Shown: piece by piece, positions 9,951-19,522 of the stretch
Numbering within the stretch: the stretch's first letter is position 1
Layout: each line of letters starts with the position of its first letter
Origin: Sporolactobacillus kofuensis
Lineage (GTDB): Bacteria > Bacillota > Bacilli > Bacillales > Sporolactobacillaceae
Reading direction: 5' to 3'
DNA length: 64,000 nt
NCBI RefSeq assembly: GCF_024125425.1
Contig: NZ_JAMXWN010000005.1
Location: forward strand, 124,001 to 188,000
The notes under the pieces: generated by a model
Databases searched by the model: none
What the model saw: the letters and a program-made list of their open reading frames with translations, nothing else
Told to the model about the DNA's origin: nothing
Made by a program: the position numbers and the translations under genes

Positions 9951-11039
9951 ATGCAAATAAAAAAACACTGGAGGATCTTTGTCCTTATCACGATCCTATT
10001 GCTTGGCATCATTGCCGGTTCAGCATGGGGATTTAACCGCTATTATGCCAGCTTGTTGACACCTATGGATAAAACCAATCAGCATTCCATTACGGTTAAC
10101 ATCCCATCCGGTGCATCAGTTCGGGATATTGCCCATATTCTTGAGAAAAAAAGATTAATTCGCAAGGCATGGGCTTTTGAATTCTACGTGCGGTGGAATC
10201 ATCTCAATAACTATCGATCAGGGATCTATGTCTTCAATCAAACGATGTCTGCGGGTCAATTGATGAATGATTTGAAACATGGTGCGCACCATGAAATCAT
10301 TCGTCTCATCGATGTGCGTCAGGGTATGTGGGTAAGTGAGATCGCTGCTCAGATGGCAAAAGTGGCAAACTTAGATGAAAAAGTGATTCGAAAACAACTT
10401 AGCGATCCTACCTATGTAAAAGAACATTATGCAACAAAATATAAGTTCTTAAGCAACGATATTTATGGAAAGGGAATTAAATACCCCTTAGAGGGTTATC
10501 TTGCTCCTGGTATCTATCGGTTTAAAATTAAGAAAGATAACCCGCTTACGCTTGATCGGATGGTGGATCAAATGCTTGATCAAACGGGGCAAACGGTGAA
10601 GGCTTATTCATCTGAGATTAAGGCAAGCAAGTTGGATTCACTCTATAAAATTTTAGCAATGGCATCGCTTGTTGAGCAAGAGGCACCGGACAGTAAAAAT
10701 CGTCAGAAAATCGCTGGTGTTTTTTTCAATCGTTTAGCATTAAATATGAGGCTGCAGACTGATCCTTCCGTAGCTTATAGCCTTCAGAGAAGGATCCGTG
10801 ATTATACAAAGAAGGATTTGCAAACATCTTCTCCATATAATACCTATATGCGAAAGGGCTTGCCGATTGGACCGATTGGTGCCCCGGCAAAAGATGCAAT
10901 TCAGGCGGTTTTGAATCCGGTCAATTCAAAAAATCTCTTTTTTTACGCACGACCGAGTGGCAAAGTCTATTACTCAAAAACGTACACGGAGCATCAGAAG
11001 ATCGTTGCTAAGTACCGCCATGAATGGTCGAAGAACTAA
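9951..11039 (+). CDS. mltG: endolytic murein transglycosylase MltG
   Basis: Membrane-anchored lytic transglycosylase that cuts nascent glycan strands and sets their length (YrrL in B. subtilis). One N-terminal membrane segment (about residues 9-29, FVLITILLLGIIAGSAWGF) is followed by a LysM-like region and the YceG catalytic domain. The catalytic Glu is near residue 242 in ASLVEQEAPDSKNRQKIAGV, with the conserved LQTDPSVAY and NPVNSKNLFFYA downstream. AAAGGAG lies well placed before the ATG. Confidence 0.96.
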   Translation: MQIKKHWRIFVLITILLLGIIAGSAWGFNRYYASLLTPMDKTNQHSITVNIPSGASVRDIAHILEKKRLIRKAWAFEFYVRWNHLNNYRSGIYVFNQTMSAGQLMNDLKHGAHHEIIRLIDVRQGMWVSEIAAQMAKVANLDEKVIRKQLSDPTYVKEHYATKYKFLSNDIYGKGIKYPLEGYLAPGIYRFKIKKDNPLTLDRMVDQMLDQTGQTVKAYSSEIKASKLDSLYKILAMASLVEQEAPDSKNRQKIAGVFFNRLALNMRLQTDPSVAYSLQRRIRDYTKKDLQTSSPYNTYMRKGLPIGPIGAPAKDAIQAVLNPVNSKNLFFYARPSGKVYYSKTYTEHQKIVAKYRHEWSKN

Positions 11040-11082
11040 TAGATCATAGTCGATTGTTTAGATTTTAGAAAGGAAGAGAATA

Positions 11083-11757
11083 TTGGTCGAATTTAAGGAG
11101 CTGTCAGCGTATGCTGCTGCTTTTACACATTCTGAAACTGATCTGCTTCGCCAAATGGAAAAAAAGGCAGCAGATATTTATATTCCGATCATGCAGCCAT
11201 CTGCAATGGCGTTTCTGCAACAATTAATCCGTTGGACAGGCACAAAACGAATTTTGGAACTAGGGACAGCCATTGGTTATTCCTCAATCCGAATGGCTTT
11301 AGCAGCTGGTAAAGGTGCAGAGATTATTACAGTTGAACGCGACCAAGCGATGATCGAGGAAGCAACAAAGAATATTGAAGCACACAATTTACAAGATACC
11401 ATCAAAATCGTGAATGGGGATGCCACCGAGGATCTACCCGAAGTTACAGCATTTGCCCCCTATGATTTAATAGTAATTGATGCAGCAAAAGCACAATATG
11501 AGCGCCTTTTTCAAAAATGTGTGGGCGTTCTAGCAGACGATGGCATCATTGTCTCCGATAATATTCTCTTTCATGGGTTGGTATGCGACATTGATGCTGT
11601 GAAAAAAAGACAGCTGAATCGACTGGTTAAAAAAGTGGATGCATACAATCATTTTCTTGTTGATCAACCATCATTTGATACCGTCTTTCTAACTGTTGGT
11701 GATGGCATGGCGATCAGCACCAAAAAGACATATACTGCGCGTGGGGGGAACTATTGA
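11083..11757 (+). CDS. trmR: tRNA 5-hydroxyuridine methyltransferase TrmR (YrrM)
   Basis: A class I SAM-dependent O-methyltransferase of 224 residues. The SAM-binding loop is [17 protein letters not shown], followed by IITVERDQ and the acidic catalytic region [23 protein letters not shown] is the conserved metal-site strand. The family member YrrM of B. subtilis makes 5-methoxyuridine in tRNA. TTG 11083 follows AGAAAGGAAGAG. The stop is one base from the udk start, so the two are coupled. The collagenase-like peptidase genes that follow in B. subtilis (yrrN, yrrO) are absent. Confidence 0.9.
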   Translation: MVEFKELSAYAAAFTHSETDLLRQMEKKAADIYIPIMQPSAMAFLQQLIRWTGTKRILELGTAIGYSSIRMALAAGKGAEIITVERDQAMIEEATKNIEAHNLQDTIKIVNGDATEDLPEVTAFAPYDLIVIDAAKAQYERLFQKCVGVLADDGIIVSDNILFHGLVCDIDAVKKRQLNRLVKKVDAYNHFLVDQPSFDTVFLTVGDGMAISTKKTYTARGGNY

Positions 11758-11758
11758 C

Positions 11759-12430
11759 ATGAAAAGAAGTAAGCCAATCGTGATCGGAGTTGCGGGGGGC
11801 TCGGGTTCAGGGAAAACAACAGTGACTCGGGAAATTTACCGTAGTTTTCCTGATAAGTCCATTGCTGTAATTCAGCAAGATGCATATTATAAGGCTCAGG
11901 ATGATAAACCTTTTGAGGAACGGCTACTTACAAATTATGATCACCCTCTTGCGTTTGATACGAACTTGTTACTTTCACAGGTAAAGGAGCTCCTTCAGTT
12001 CCATCCAATAAAAAAACCGGTGTATGACTATACAGTACATACAAGATCTGATAAAATTGTACCCGTCGAACCTAAAGACGTAATTATTTTGGAAGGCATA
12101 CTTATTCTGGAAGATGAACGTCTTCGTAATCTTATGGACATAAAGGTTTTCGTCGATACGGATTCTGATTTGCGCATAATCCGACGATTGCTTCGTGATA
12201 CAGAAGAACGCGGGAGAAGTGTTGAATCAGTCATTAATCAGTACTTAACTGCGGTTCGTCCGATGCATCTTCAATTCGTTGAACCAACAAAACGCTATGC
12301 GGATATTATTATTCCCGAAGGTGGAAAAAATTCGGTAGCTGTCGACTTGATGGTGACGAAAATACGAACCGTGCTTGAGGGCAAAGGTCAACAAATTAAT
12401 GAACAACATCATGACGATGCAAACAAATAA
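11759..12430 (+). CDS. udk: uridine kinase
   Basis: Phosphorylates uridine and cytidine in pyrimidine salvage. The P-loop [13 protein letters not shown] is near residue 10, DAYYK and YDHPLAFD follow, and [14 protein letters not shown] and [13 protein letters not shown] are the nucleoside-kinase signatures. ATG 11759 begins two bases after the trmR stop, with GGGGGG as ribosome site inside trmR. The 223-residue length is normal. Confidence 0.96.
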   Translation: MKRSKPIVIGVAGGSGSGKTTVTREIYRSFPDKSIAVIQQDAYYKAQDDKPFEERLLTNYDHPLAFDTNLLLSQVKELLQFHPIKKPVYDYTVHTRSDKIVPVEPKDVIILEGILILEDERLRNLMDIKVFVDTDSDLRIIRRLLRDTEERGRSVESVINQYLTAVRPMHLQFVEPTKRYADIIIPEGGKNSVAVDLMVTKIRTVLEGKGQQINEQHHDDANK

Positions 12431-12465
12431 TTTGAGTATAAATTTAGTCAGGAGTGTGGCATACA

Positions 12466-12936
12466 ATGGCAGAAAAACTTCACTATATGACCGCTGAAGG
12501 AAAAGCAAAACTAGAACATGAATTAGAATATCTGAAAACTGAAAAGCGCAAAGAAGTTGTTGAAAGAATCAAAATTGCTCGTGGATTTGGGGACCTCTCA
12601 GAAAACTCCGAATATGATGCTGCAAAAGATGAACAAGCGTTTGTTGAAGCGCGCATCCAACAATTGGAATTGATGATCCGTAATTCTGTAATCATTGAAG
12701 ATGACGAAACAACGGATGTTGTTAAGATCGGTAAGTCGGTAACGTTTAAAGAACTTCCAGATGGTGAAGAAGAAACCTATCAAATTGTCGGGAGCGCCGA
12801 ATCAGATCCATTTAATGGAAAGATTTCTAATGATTCTCCGATGGCCAAAGGCCTTATTGGTTTGTCTGTCGGTGAAGAGGTCAGCGTGAGTACCCCTGGC
12901 GGAGACATTCGCGTGAAGATCTTAAAAGTTGAGTAA
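12466..12936 (+). CDS. greA: transcription elongation factor GreA
   Basis: Rescues backtracked RNA polymerase by stimulating transcript cleavage. The N-terminal coiled coil has [18 protein letters not shown], and the tip [16 protein letters not shown] carries the acidic residues that reach the active site; the FKBP-like C-terminal domain ends with [19 protein letters not shown] 12466 follows AGGAG. Confidence 0.97.
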   Translation: MAEKLHYMTAEGKAKLEHELEYLKTEKRKEVVERIKIARGFGDLSENSEYDAAKDEQAFVEARIQQLELMIRNSVIIEDDETTDVVKIGKSVTFKELPDGEEETYQIVGSAESDPFNGKISNDSPMAKGLIGLSVGEEVSVSTPGGDIRVKILKVE

Positions 12937-13393
12937 GTACCTAAAATTATCCCTTACGCTCTTCTCATCTACTGATTTTATCGAGCAGTAATTGATTGCA
13001 ACCAAATTCAGGACAAGTAGAATATCTATTGTTCGTAAATAATATTTTCAACTTTATAGTTACTTCATGAATATTAGTGCAAATCTGTCTTGACCACATC
13101 AACAGTTTTGCGCTTTTATTATTGGAATAGTCGACGTGTTCGTGCATAGATTTAAGAGAGTTCTATTGGCGTGTTATAATTGGACAGACATGACTACTTA
13201 GATGAATGCGAATTATTTTAAATAGGAAGTTATCTTTATGCGAGAATAGATCTTCGTTAGATTACGATTCAACTGATTAACGAGATACATTGTGGTTCAT
13301 GTGAGAAGATAGAGAGCGTTTCACGGAAGATTCCCAAGAGATGATCGCATAGTAAATTATTAAATAGTTGTCTGTCAAAAAGGAGGATGTCAC
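12937..13393 (+). other. 457-base intergenic region without recognisable gene
   Basis: AT-rich and stop-rich in all frames; nothing resembling protein, tRNA or a strong hairpin was seen. One possible promoter is TTAAGA (13152-13157), 17 bases, TATAAT (13175-13180), which would leave a 200-base leader before yrrS. In B. subtilis a penicillin-binding protein gene (pbpI) stands here; no remnant was recognised. Confidence 0.6.
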
Positions 13394-13945
13394 ATGAGAA
13401 ATCAGAGAGGCAGTGGTTACTCGTCTCGAGAACAAAGGCGAAAGAGCAAAACGGATCGAATGCTCACCTTGATAATTGGCATCGTTTCGCTATTGATATT
13501 AGCAGTTGGTTGTATCATTCTCATCTCCGTCTTTCACACATCGCCATCGACTACACCATCATCCCAATCGAAAACAGCGTCAATAGACAATAAGAAGAGT
13601 AAAACAACGGACTCATCGAAATCTTCTTCGGAATCTGATTCCGGACAAGCATCAAATGAGGAAAGTAGTTCAGATTCTTCCAGCTCAGCATCTCAAGAGG
13701 CAGACGAAAACCATCAAGCATCTTATGAAATGGGGTCTGAGGACTGGAATGCTCAAGTACATGCCATTGCTGAGGCAACGGGCATTGATGAAGCAAACAT
13801 GACGATTCGTTGGTTGGGGAACGGGGGATCACCAAATAGTTCGCTCGCACGTGTATCTCCGAAAAATGATCAAAGTGCAATTTATGTTGTGCACTTAATT
13901 TATCAAGATGGACATTGGCAAGCAGACAATGTTAAAAAGCCATAA
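13394..13945 (+). CDS. yrrS: DUF1510 family membrane-anchored protein YrrS
   Basis: A 183-residue protein with a basic N terminus (RGSGYSSREQRRKSK), one membrane segment (about residues 24-46, LTLIIGIVSLLILAVGCIIL), a Ser/Asp/Glu-rich low-complexity linker, and a folded C-terminal DUF1510 domain (DWNAQVHAIAEATGI, MTIRWLGNGGSPNSSLARV). It is likely anchored with the domain outside. Function is unknown. AAGGAGGATG precedes the ATG. Confidence 0.88.
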   Translation: MRNQRGSGYSSREQRRKSKTDRMLTLIIGIVSLLILAVGCIILISVFHTSPSTTPSSQSKTASIDNKKSKTTDSSKSSSESDSGQASNEESSSDSSSSASQEADENHQASYEMGSEDWNAQVHAIAEATGIDEANMTIRWLGNGGSPNSSLARVSPKNDQSAIYVVHLIYQDGHWQADNVKKP

Positions 13946-13963
13946 TAAAAATGATTAACCCAG

Positions 13964-13989
13964 AAAAAGCCGCAAATGCGGCTTTTTTT
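13964..13989 (+). terminator. intrinsic terminator of yrrS
   Basis: AAAAAGCCGCA and TGCGGCTTTTT pair around an AA loop, followed by further T. Confidence 0.92.
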
Positions 13990-14027
13990 CGTATCTTAAC
14001 TATATAACACTGTTTAATGAAAAACGA

Positions 14028-14465
14028 AGCGAGCCATCGAAGCACATGGATACAAAGATAAGGACTGGACAGTTTTTTACCCAGTTTCTTCAAGAGCTCG
14101 AAACGATACGATTGGTTTAGTACAAACAGCGAAGATGCGAGACGCCAGCGGGATGAGCGTGCAGGTGAGACCCCGCAGATAATCGGTTGTATGAGGAGGC
14201 TCACGGTACGCCCGCGGCAAGCGAGCCATTGAAGCATATGGATACAAAGATAAGGACTGAGCAGTTTTGTGCCCAGTTTCTTCAAGAGCTCGAAACGATA
14301 CGATTGGTTTAGTACAAACAGCGAAGATGCGAGACGCCAGCGGGATGAGCGTGCAGGTGAGACCCCGCAGATAATCGGTTGTATGAGGAGGCTCACGGTA
14401 CGCCCGCGGCAAGCGAGCCATCGAAGCACATGGATACAATGATAAGGACTGGACAGTTTTGTGCC
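14028..14465 (+). repeat. 192-bp tandem direct repeat (2.3 units) of the dispersed element
   Basis: CAAGAGCTCG recurs at 14,091 and 14,283, and GAGCCAT at 14,031, 14,223 and 14,415, so the period is exactly 192 bases with very few differences between units. Each full unit holds GAAGATGCGAGACGCCAGCGGG, GTGAGACCCCGC, GAGGCTCACGG, CGCCCGCGGC and GATAAGGACTG. GCC-A-GCGGG can pair with CCCGCGGC and, inside it, GTGAG with CTCAC, which gives a nested stem. Units one and two end in a terminator-like ACTG...CAGTTTC; the third is cut off. Because 192 is a multiple of three, spurious minus-strand reading frames run through it. Confidence 0.9.
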
Positions 14466-14498
14466 GACGGATTTCTAGCGATTAATGAGTGATTATTG

Positions 14499-14527
14499 TT
14501 GATAAATTAAGAGAGGTATGCTAAATT
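14499..14527 (+). promoter_or_regulatory. candidate sigma-A promoter of the yrrT operon
   Basis: TTGATA (14499-14504), 17-base spacer, TAAATT (14522-14527), about 80 bases before the yrrT start. Confidence 0.5.
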
Positions 14528-14536
14528 TAGTGACGT

Positions 14537-14580
14537 TAATTCCAATATTCCATACTAATATTATATGAATTAAAGGAATT
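14537..14580 (+). promoter_or_regulatory. possible CymR operator before yrrT
   Basis: The stretch holds AATTCCAATATT and, further on, ATATTATATGAATTAAAGGAATT, an imperfect palindrome with TTCC and GGAA ends. The equivalent B. subtilis operon is repressed by CymR at an AT-rich palindrome with similar ends. Position just downstream of a candidate -10 box fits repression. The motif was judged by eye from memory of the consensus. Confidence 0.35.
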
Positions 14581-14605
14581 GCAACCAGTATGGGGGGAAG
14601 CAATC

Positions 14606-15244
14606 ATGGGACGTGAATTTATCGGTACATTTGAGAAATGGGCTGAGGTCTATGATCAAACGGTTGCTGGAGGAGATCAGGAATATCAGGAAGTTTTCAA
14701 AAACTATCACTCGATTCTCGAACAGGTTTCAGCGCATGCAAAAGGACATGTCCTAGAATTCGGAGTAGGTACTGGAAATCTCACACAAATCTTAATCGAT
14801 CATGGATTATCTGTTGTGGGTATTGAGCCATCAGAAAAAATGCGGGAGAAAGCAAAAGAAAAGATAGCAGGGATCACATTAATTGATGGTGATTTTCTCG
14901 ACTTTCCTATCCCAGATCATCCCATTGACACCATTGTCAGTTCCTTTGCTTTTCATCATTTAACAGATGATGAAAAGGAGGAGGCGATTGAGAAATATAG
15001 TCGTTTGCTTTCAATTAATGGTAGAATAGTTTTTGCAGATACACTTTATGATAATGAGATTGAAAAAATAAAGGTGCACCAATGGGCAAAGAAAAATGGT
15101 TTTTCACATTTGCTTAAAGATTTGCGTACAGAATACTATCCGTTACGCCAAACGCTTTACACGGCATTTCGGAAACATCATCTTGTACCTTATTTCAAGC
15201 AATTGAACAAATTTGCCTGGTTGATTATTGCAGATAAAAAATGA
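14606..15244 (+). CDS. yrrT: SAM-dependent methyltransferase YrrT
   Basis: A class I methyltransferase of 212 residues: SAM loop HVLEFGVGTGNLTQIL, acidic IEPSEKMREKA, then VDGDFLDFP-type strand and SSFAFHHLTDDEK. Close to B. subtilis YrrT, which lies in front of mtnN; the substrate is not known, though its place suggests it feeds S-adenosylhomocysteine to MtnN. ATG 14606 is preferred because GREF begins the family and GGGGGGAAG precedes it. mtnN begins 22 bases after the stop. Confidence 0.93.
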   Translation: MGREFIGTFEKWAEVYDQTVAGGDQEYQEVFKNYHSILEQVSAHAKGHVLEFGVGTGNLTQILIDHGLSVVGIEPSEKMREKAKEKIAGITLIDGDFLDFPIPDHPIDTIVSSFAFHHLTDDEKEEAIEKYSRLLSINGRIVFADTLYDNEIEKIKVHQWAKKNGFSHLLKDLRTEYYPLRQTLYTAFRKHHLVPYFKQLNKFAWLIIADKK

Positions 15245-15266
15245 TGTTTTTCAGGAGGATTCAGTT

Positions 15267-15965
15267 TTGACTATAGGAATCATCGGAGCCATGGAGGAAG
15301 AAGTTGCCCTACTTAAAGAACAAATGGGCGGAGTTAAGGAACAGGAAATTGCCGGGTGCCATTTTTACCAAGGAGAACTTCAAGGTTCAGATGTTGTTTT
15401 GCTACAGTCCGGCATTGGTAAGGTCAATGCCGCCATTGGAACAACCTTATTGATTGACCATTTTCATCCGGATCATGTGATCAATACAGGTTCTGCTGGC
15501 GGTACGAATCCTTCTTTAAACATAGGTGATGTTGTCCTTTCATCAGGTGTTCTTCATCATGATGCTGATGCAACTGCTTTTGGTTATGTTCTTGGGCAAA
15601 TACCTGGAATGCCTGCGGTATTTTTACCAGAAGAGAATCTTATGAAAATAGCAGACCGCATTGCAAGTAAAGTCCTACAAGGTCATCAGATTGTTGAGGG
15701 ATGGATCGGCACTGGAGATTCTTTCATGGCGGATGCAGAACGCATACAAGCACTGAAAGTCATATTCCCGAAAATGATGGCTGTTGAAATGGAAGCGGCC
15801 TCGATCGCTCAAGTATGTTATCAATTTAATGTACCATTCTTGATTGTTCGGTCGTTATCAGATATTGCAGGAAAGCAATCCAATATTTCCTTCGATCAAT
15901 TTTTACAAACAGCAGCGAAACATTCAGCTGAATTTATTCTATCACTCATTAAGGAGATGGCTTAA
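15267..15965 (+). CDS. mtnN: 5'-methylthioadenosine/S-adenosylhomocysteine nucleosidase
   Basis: Cleaves adenine from methylthioadenosine and S-adenosylhomocysteine. The start TTG 15267 follows CAGGAGGA at good spacing and gives the family N terminus TIGIIGAMEEEV, with the catalytic Glu at about residue 12. NTGSAGG, the substrate loop MAVEMEAASIAQVC and the catalytic Asp in VRSLSDIAG are all present. The stop codon abuts the luxS start with no gap, so its product S-ribosylhomocysteine is made next to the enzyme that uses it. Confidence 0.97.
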   Translation: MTIGIIGAMEEEVALLKEQMGGVKEQEIAGCHFYQGELQGSDVVLLQSGIGKVNAAIGTTLLIDHFHPDHVINTGSAGGTNPSLNIGDVVLSSGVLHHDADATAFGYVLGQIPGMPAVFLPEENLMKIADRIASKVLQGHQIVEGWIGTGDSFMADAERIQALKVIFPKMMAVEMEAASIAQVCYQFNVPFLIVRSLSDIAGKQSNISFDQFLQTAAKHSAEFILSLIKEMA

Positions 15966-16442
15966 ATGACAGAACATAAGAAAATGAATGTTGAGAGTTT
16001 TAACCTGGATCATACAAAAGTGAAAGCACCTTATGTCCGTCTCGTGGGCGTGACAAAAGCGCCGCACGGAGATGAAATCTACAAATATGATGTCCGTTTT
16101 TGCCAGCCAAACGAGGAACATATGGAAATGCCCGCATTGCATTCTCTTGAACACTTAATGGCTGAGAACATTCGTAATCACATTGAAAATATATTCGATG
16201 TTGGTCCGATGGGCTGCCAGACAGGTTTTTATGTATCGATCATTGACAACAGCAGCTACGATGCAATCCTTGAGGCTCTTGAACGTACACTCAATGATGT
16301 TCTCAATGCGACCGAAGTGCCGGCTGCAAACTGCTACCAATGCGGTTGGGCAGCAAGTCATGATCTTGATGGCGCAAAGAAAATCGCAGAAAAAATGTTA
16401 GCACACAAGGCAGAGTGGAAAGAAGTTTATGCAGAAGCTTGA
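15966..16442 (+). CDS. luxS: S-ribosylhomocysteine lyase LuxS
   Basis: Splits S-ribosylhomocysteine to homocysteine and DPD, the precursor of autoinducer 2. The metal ligands HSLEHLMAE (two His) and the Cys in NCYQCGWAA are intact; the first active-site Cys lies in MGCQTGFYV. Length 158 is normal. The ATG follows the mtnN stop directly, with AAGGAG inside mtnN. In B. subtilis luxS lies elsewhere, so this operon placement is a point of difference. Confidence 0.98.
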   Translation: MTEHKKMNVESFNLDHTKVKAPYVRLVGVTKAPHGDEIYKYDVRFCQPNEEHMEMPALHSLEHLMAENIRNHIENIFDVGPMGCQTGFYVSIIDNSSYDAILEALERTLNDVLNATEVPAANCYQCGWAASHDLDGAKKIAEKMLAHKAEWKEVYAEA

Positions 16443-16474
16443 ACATGCCTACGTATGACTAGAGGTGAAAGAGT

Positions 16475-17389
16475 GTGACTTTATACCAGAACGTTCATGA
16501 ACTCGTTGGTTCGACTCCTCTCGTTGCTCTCCATGCTTTTCCGCTTCCAGAAGGTGTCCATTTATATGCAAAATGTGAGTACTTTAACCCTGGTGGTAGT
16601 GTAAAAGACCGGCTCGGTGAAAAAATAATACGAGAGGCTTTGGCAATGGGGAAGCTGAAGCCGGGAGGCACATTGATTGAACCAACTGCCGGAAACACAG
16701 GAATTGGTCTTGCTCTTGCGGCAGTGGGGAAAGGGATTCATGTACTCTTTTGCGTTCCTGAAAAATTCAGTATGGAAAAACAGATCCTGATGAGGGCTTT
16801 GGGTGCCCAAGTTGTAAATACGCCGACGGATCAAGGAATGGCAGGGGCAGTAGCCAAGGCGCGTCAATTGGAAAGGGAAATTAAGGGAAGTTATTGCCCA
16901 AACCAATTTGCAAATCCGGATAATCCCAGCGCCTATTTTGAAACGTTAGGTCCAGAGATTTGGGAGGATCTGAATGGAGCAGTGGATGTTCTTGTTGCCG
17001 GTGCTGGAACTGGCGGAACGTTTACAGGTACTGCTGAATTCTTGAAAAAGAAAAACCCAGAAGTGAAGACAATTGTTGTTGAGCCCGTTGGTTCGATTTT
17101 GAACGGAGGAAAGCCGTCATCCCATAGAACGGAAGGAATAGGGATGGAGTTTATTCCTACTTTTGTTAAAACCGAGTATTTTGATGAAATTTATACGATT
17201 AGTGATCAAGATGCGTTCCAACGATTAAAAGAAGCTGCCGAGCGAGAAGGACTGCTGATTGGCAGCTCGTCAGGATCTGCGTTGCACGCAGCTTTGCTCG
17301 AGGCTCAAAAATCAGCACCAGGCACGAATATTGTTGTTATTTTTCCTGATTCTAGCGAACGTTATTTGAGTGAAAATATCTATGATTAA
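16475..17389 (+). CDS. mccA: O-acetylserine-dependent cystathionine beta-synthase
   Basis: PLP enzyme that joins homocysteine to O-acetylserine to make cystathionine, the first reverse-transsulfuration step (YrhA). PLP Lys is in NPGGSVKDRLG near residue 45, the acceptor loop is PTAGNTGIGLAL, and GAGTGGTFTG binds the phosphate; GSSSGSALHA is near the end. It resembles CysK, but its operon with luxS and mccB supports the CBS role. Start GTG 16475 follows AGAGGTGAAAG. Confidence 0.93.
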   Translation: MTLYQNVHELVGSTPLVALHAFPLPEGVHLYAKCEYFNPGGSVKDRLGEKIIREALAMGKLKPGGTLIEPTAGNTGIGLALAAVGKGIHVLFCVPEKFSMEKQILMRALGAQVVNTPTDQGMAGAVAKARQLEREIKGSYCPNQFANPDNPSAYFETLGPEIWEDLNGAVDVLVAGAGTGGTFTGTAEFLKKKNPEVKTIVVEPVGSILNGGKPSSHRTEGIGMEFIPTFVKTEYFDEIYTISDQDAFQRLKEAAEREGLLIGSSSGSALHAALLEAQKSAPGTNIVVIFPDSSERYLSENIYD

Positions 17390-17414
17390 TAGTTACTTAA
17401 TGATAAGAAAATAG

Positions 17415-18560
<1,146 letters not shown>

Positions 18561-18590
18561 ATTATAGATCGTTAAATTGTAGATTCAGAG

Positions 18591-18618
18591 CACTGCCGAA
18601 TTCGGTGGTGTTTTTTTT
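18591..18618 (+). terminator. intrinsic terminator of the yrrT-mccB operon
   Basis: CACTGCCG (18591-18598) pairs with CGGTGGTG (18603-18610) with two G-T pairs, then eight T. Confidence 0.9.
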
Positions 18619-18685
18619 GTCATAAACTACCTGAGAAACTTATTTTCATCTCATGTTATAGTAATCTAGTGACGGAGGGATGAGA

Positions 18686-18907
18686 ATGGAAGAACAACAA
18701 AAAATGATTCTAGATAAGATCATGGATTGCCAGAGAATCGGTATGTTATGTCTTTTTTTAAGTACATTTCTCTATGCTGGGACACTAATTCCAAAATATA
18801 GTGAGATTCAATGGAAACTTGAGATTCTTTCTGGATCCAGTTTGATCTTTCTGATCGGCGCATGTGTATTTTACTGGCGATCATCAACACTTAGGACCAA
18901 ATTATAA
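18686..18907 (+). CDS. yrhC: YrhC family small membrane protein
   Basis: A 73-residue protein with two hydrophobic segments (IGMLCLFLSTFLYAGTLI and SGSSLIFLIGACVFYW), the layout of B. subtilis YrhC, which follows mccB there too. No function is known. ATG 18686 is chosen because GGAGGG ends six bases before it; ATG 18680 abuts that site. Confidence 0.75.
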   Translation: MEEQQKMILDKIMDCQRIGMLCLFLSTFLYAGTLIPKYSEIQWKLEILSGSSLIFLIGACVFYWRSSTLRTKL

Positions 18908-19040
18908 TTTAATCTGGGAAAAAACCAATTGAATCTGGGGAAAACTATCAAACGTGAAAAACGTGCCTAATCCGAGAATTGAGAAAAAGTTTACGCTTGC
19001 TGCGTGCAATAATAGACAATGATAATAAATGAAAGTAAGA

Positions 19041-19072
19041 ACCGCTGAACGATCACAGAATCGCTCAGCGGT
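19041..19072. terminator. hairpin between yrhC and acyP, possibly two-way
   Basis: ACCGCTGAACGAT pairs with ATCGCTCAGCGGT with one mismatch. The plus side is followed by ATTATTTTT. It may end transcripts from either side; the minus-strand T run is poor. Confidence 0.55.
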
Positions 19073-19102
19073 ATTATTTTTAAACCATCGATTTCAACAA
19101 CG

Positions 19103-19453
19103 TTAATTTAATATCTTGAATAGGTGGTAATTCTTCGGCTCTGTATATTCATATATATCCACGTGTTTCACCCGTGAGAAGGGACTACCCTTTTTTATCG
19201 TTTTCACAAATTGGTTTATCTCGGTTTCTTCACCTTCTGCAGCAATTTCAACACTGCCGTCATCACGATTGCGTACCCATCCGGAAATACGGTATACATT
19301 GGCAGTTTGCCATGTGAAATAACGAAAACCAACGGCTTGTACTCTCCCCTCGACAATTAAGTGAAGGCTTTTAATTTTTTCAGGTTCGCCAAACAGGTTT
19401 AACCCTATTCTTTTGTCTGATTCGTCCATAATAATGCCTCGATTCTCATCCAT
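19103..19453 (-). CDS. acyP: acylphosphatase
   Basis: Small hydrolase of acyl phosphates. The catalytic Arg loop EGRVQAVGFRYFTWQTA and the Asn in WVRNRDDGSVEI are intact. The reading frame gives 116 residues, about 25 more than a usual acylphosphatase, owing to an N-terminal stretch MDENRGIIMDESDKRIG; an internal ATG at 19429 would trim eight. There is no operon partner; sigK lies upstream on the same strand. Confidence 0.92.
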   Translation of the reverse strand: MDENRGIIMDESDKRIGLNLFGEPEKIKSLHLIVEGRVQAVGFRYFTWQTANVYRISGWVRNRDDGSVEIAAEGEETEINQFVKTIKKGSPFSRVKHVDIYEYTEPKNYHLFKILN

Positions 19454-19522
19454 ATTCTGAACTTCTCTTCACTATGTTACCATTTATCAAACAGAGACGG
19501 TATGAGAATGCTTTACTAAAGA

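Noticed and set aside
13932-14439. Long minus-strand reading frames (up to 165 codons) with internal duplication
   Set aside because: They lie in the 192-bp tandem repeat. The period is a multiple of three, so an open frame is copied by chance. There is no ribosome site and the residues are Cys/Arg/Ser-rich without family likeness.
14028-14465. CRISPR array
   Set aside because: The unit is 192 bases and contiguous, with no short repeats parted by unique spacers and no cas genes.
14500-14605. SAM (S-box) riboswitch before yrrT
   Set aside because: The leader is only about 75 bases after the candidate -10 box, with no S-box core or terminator.
18908-19102. Riboswitch between yrhC and acyP
   Set aside because: Only one long hairpin is seen and both flanking genes end here, so a shared terminator is the simpler reading.
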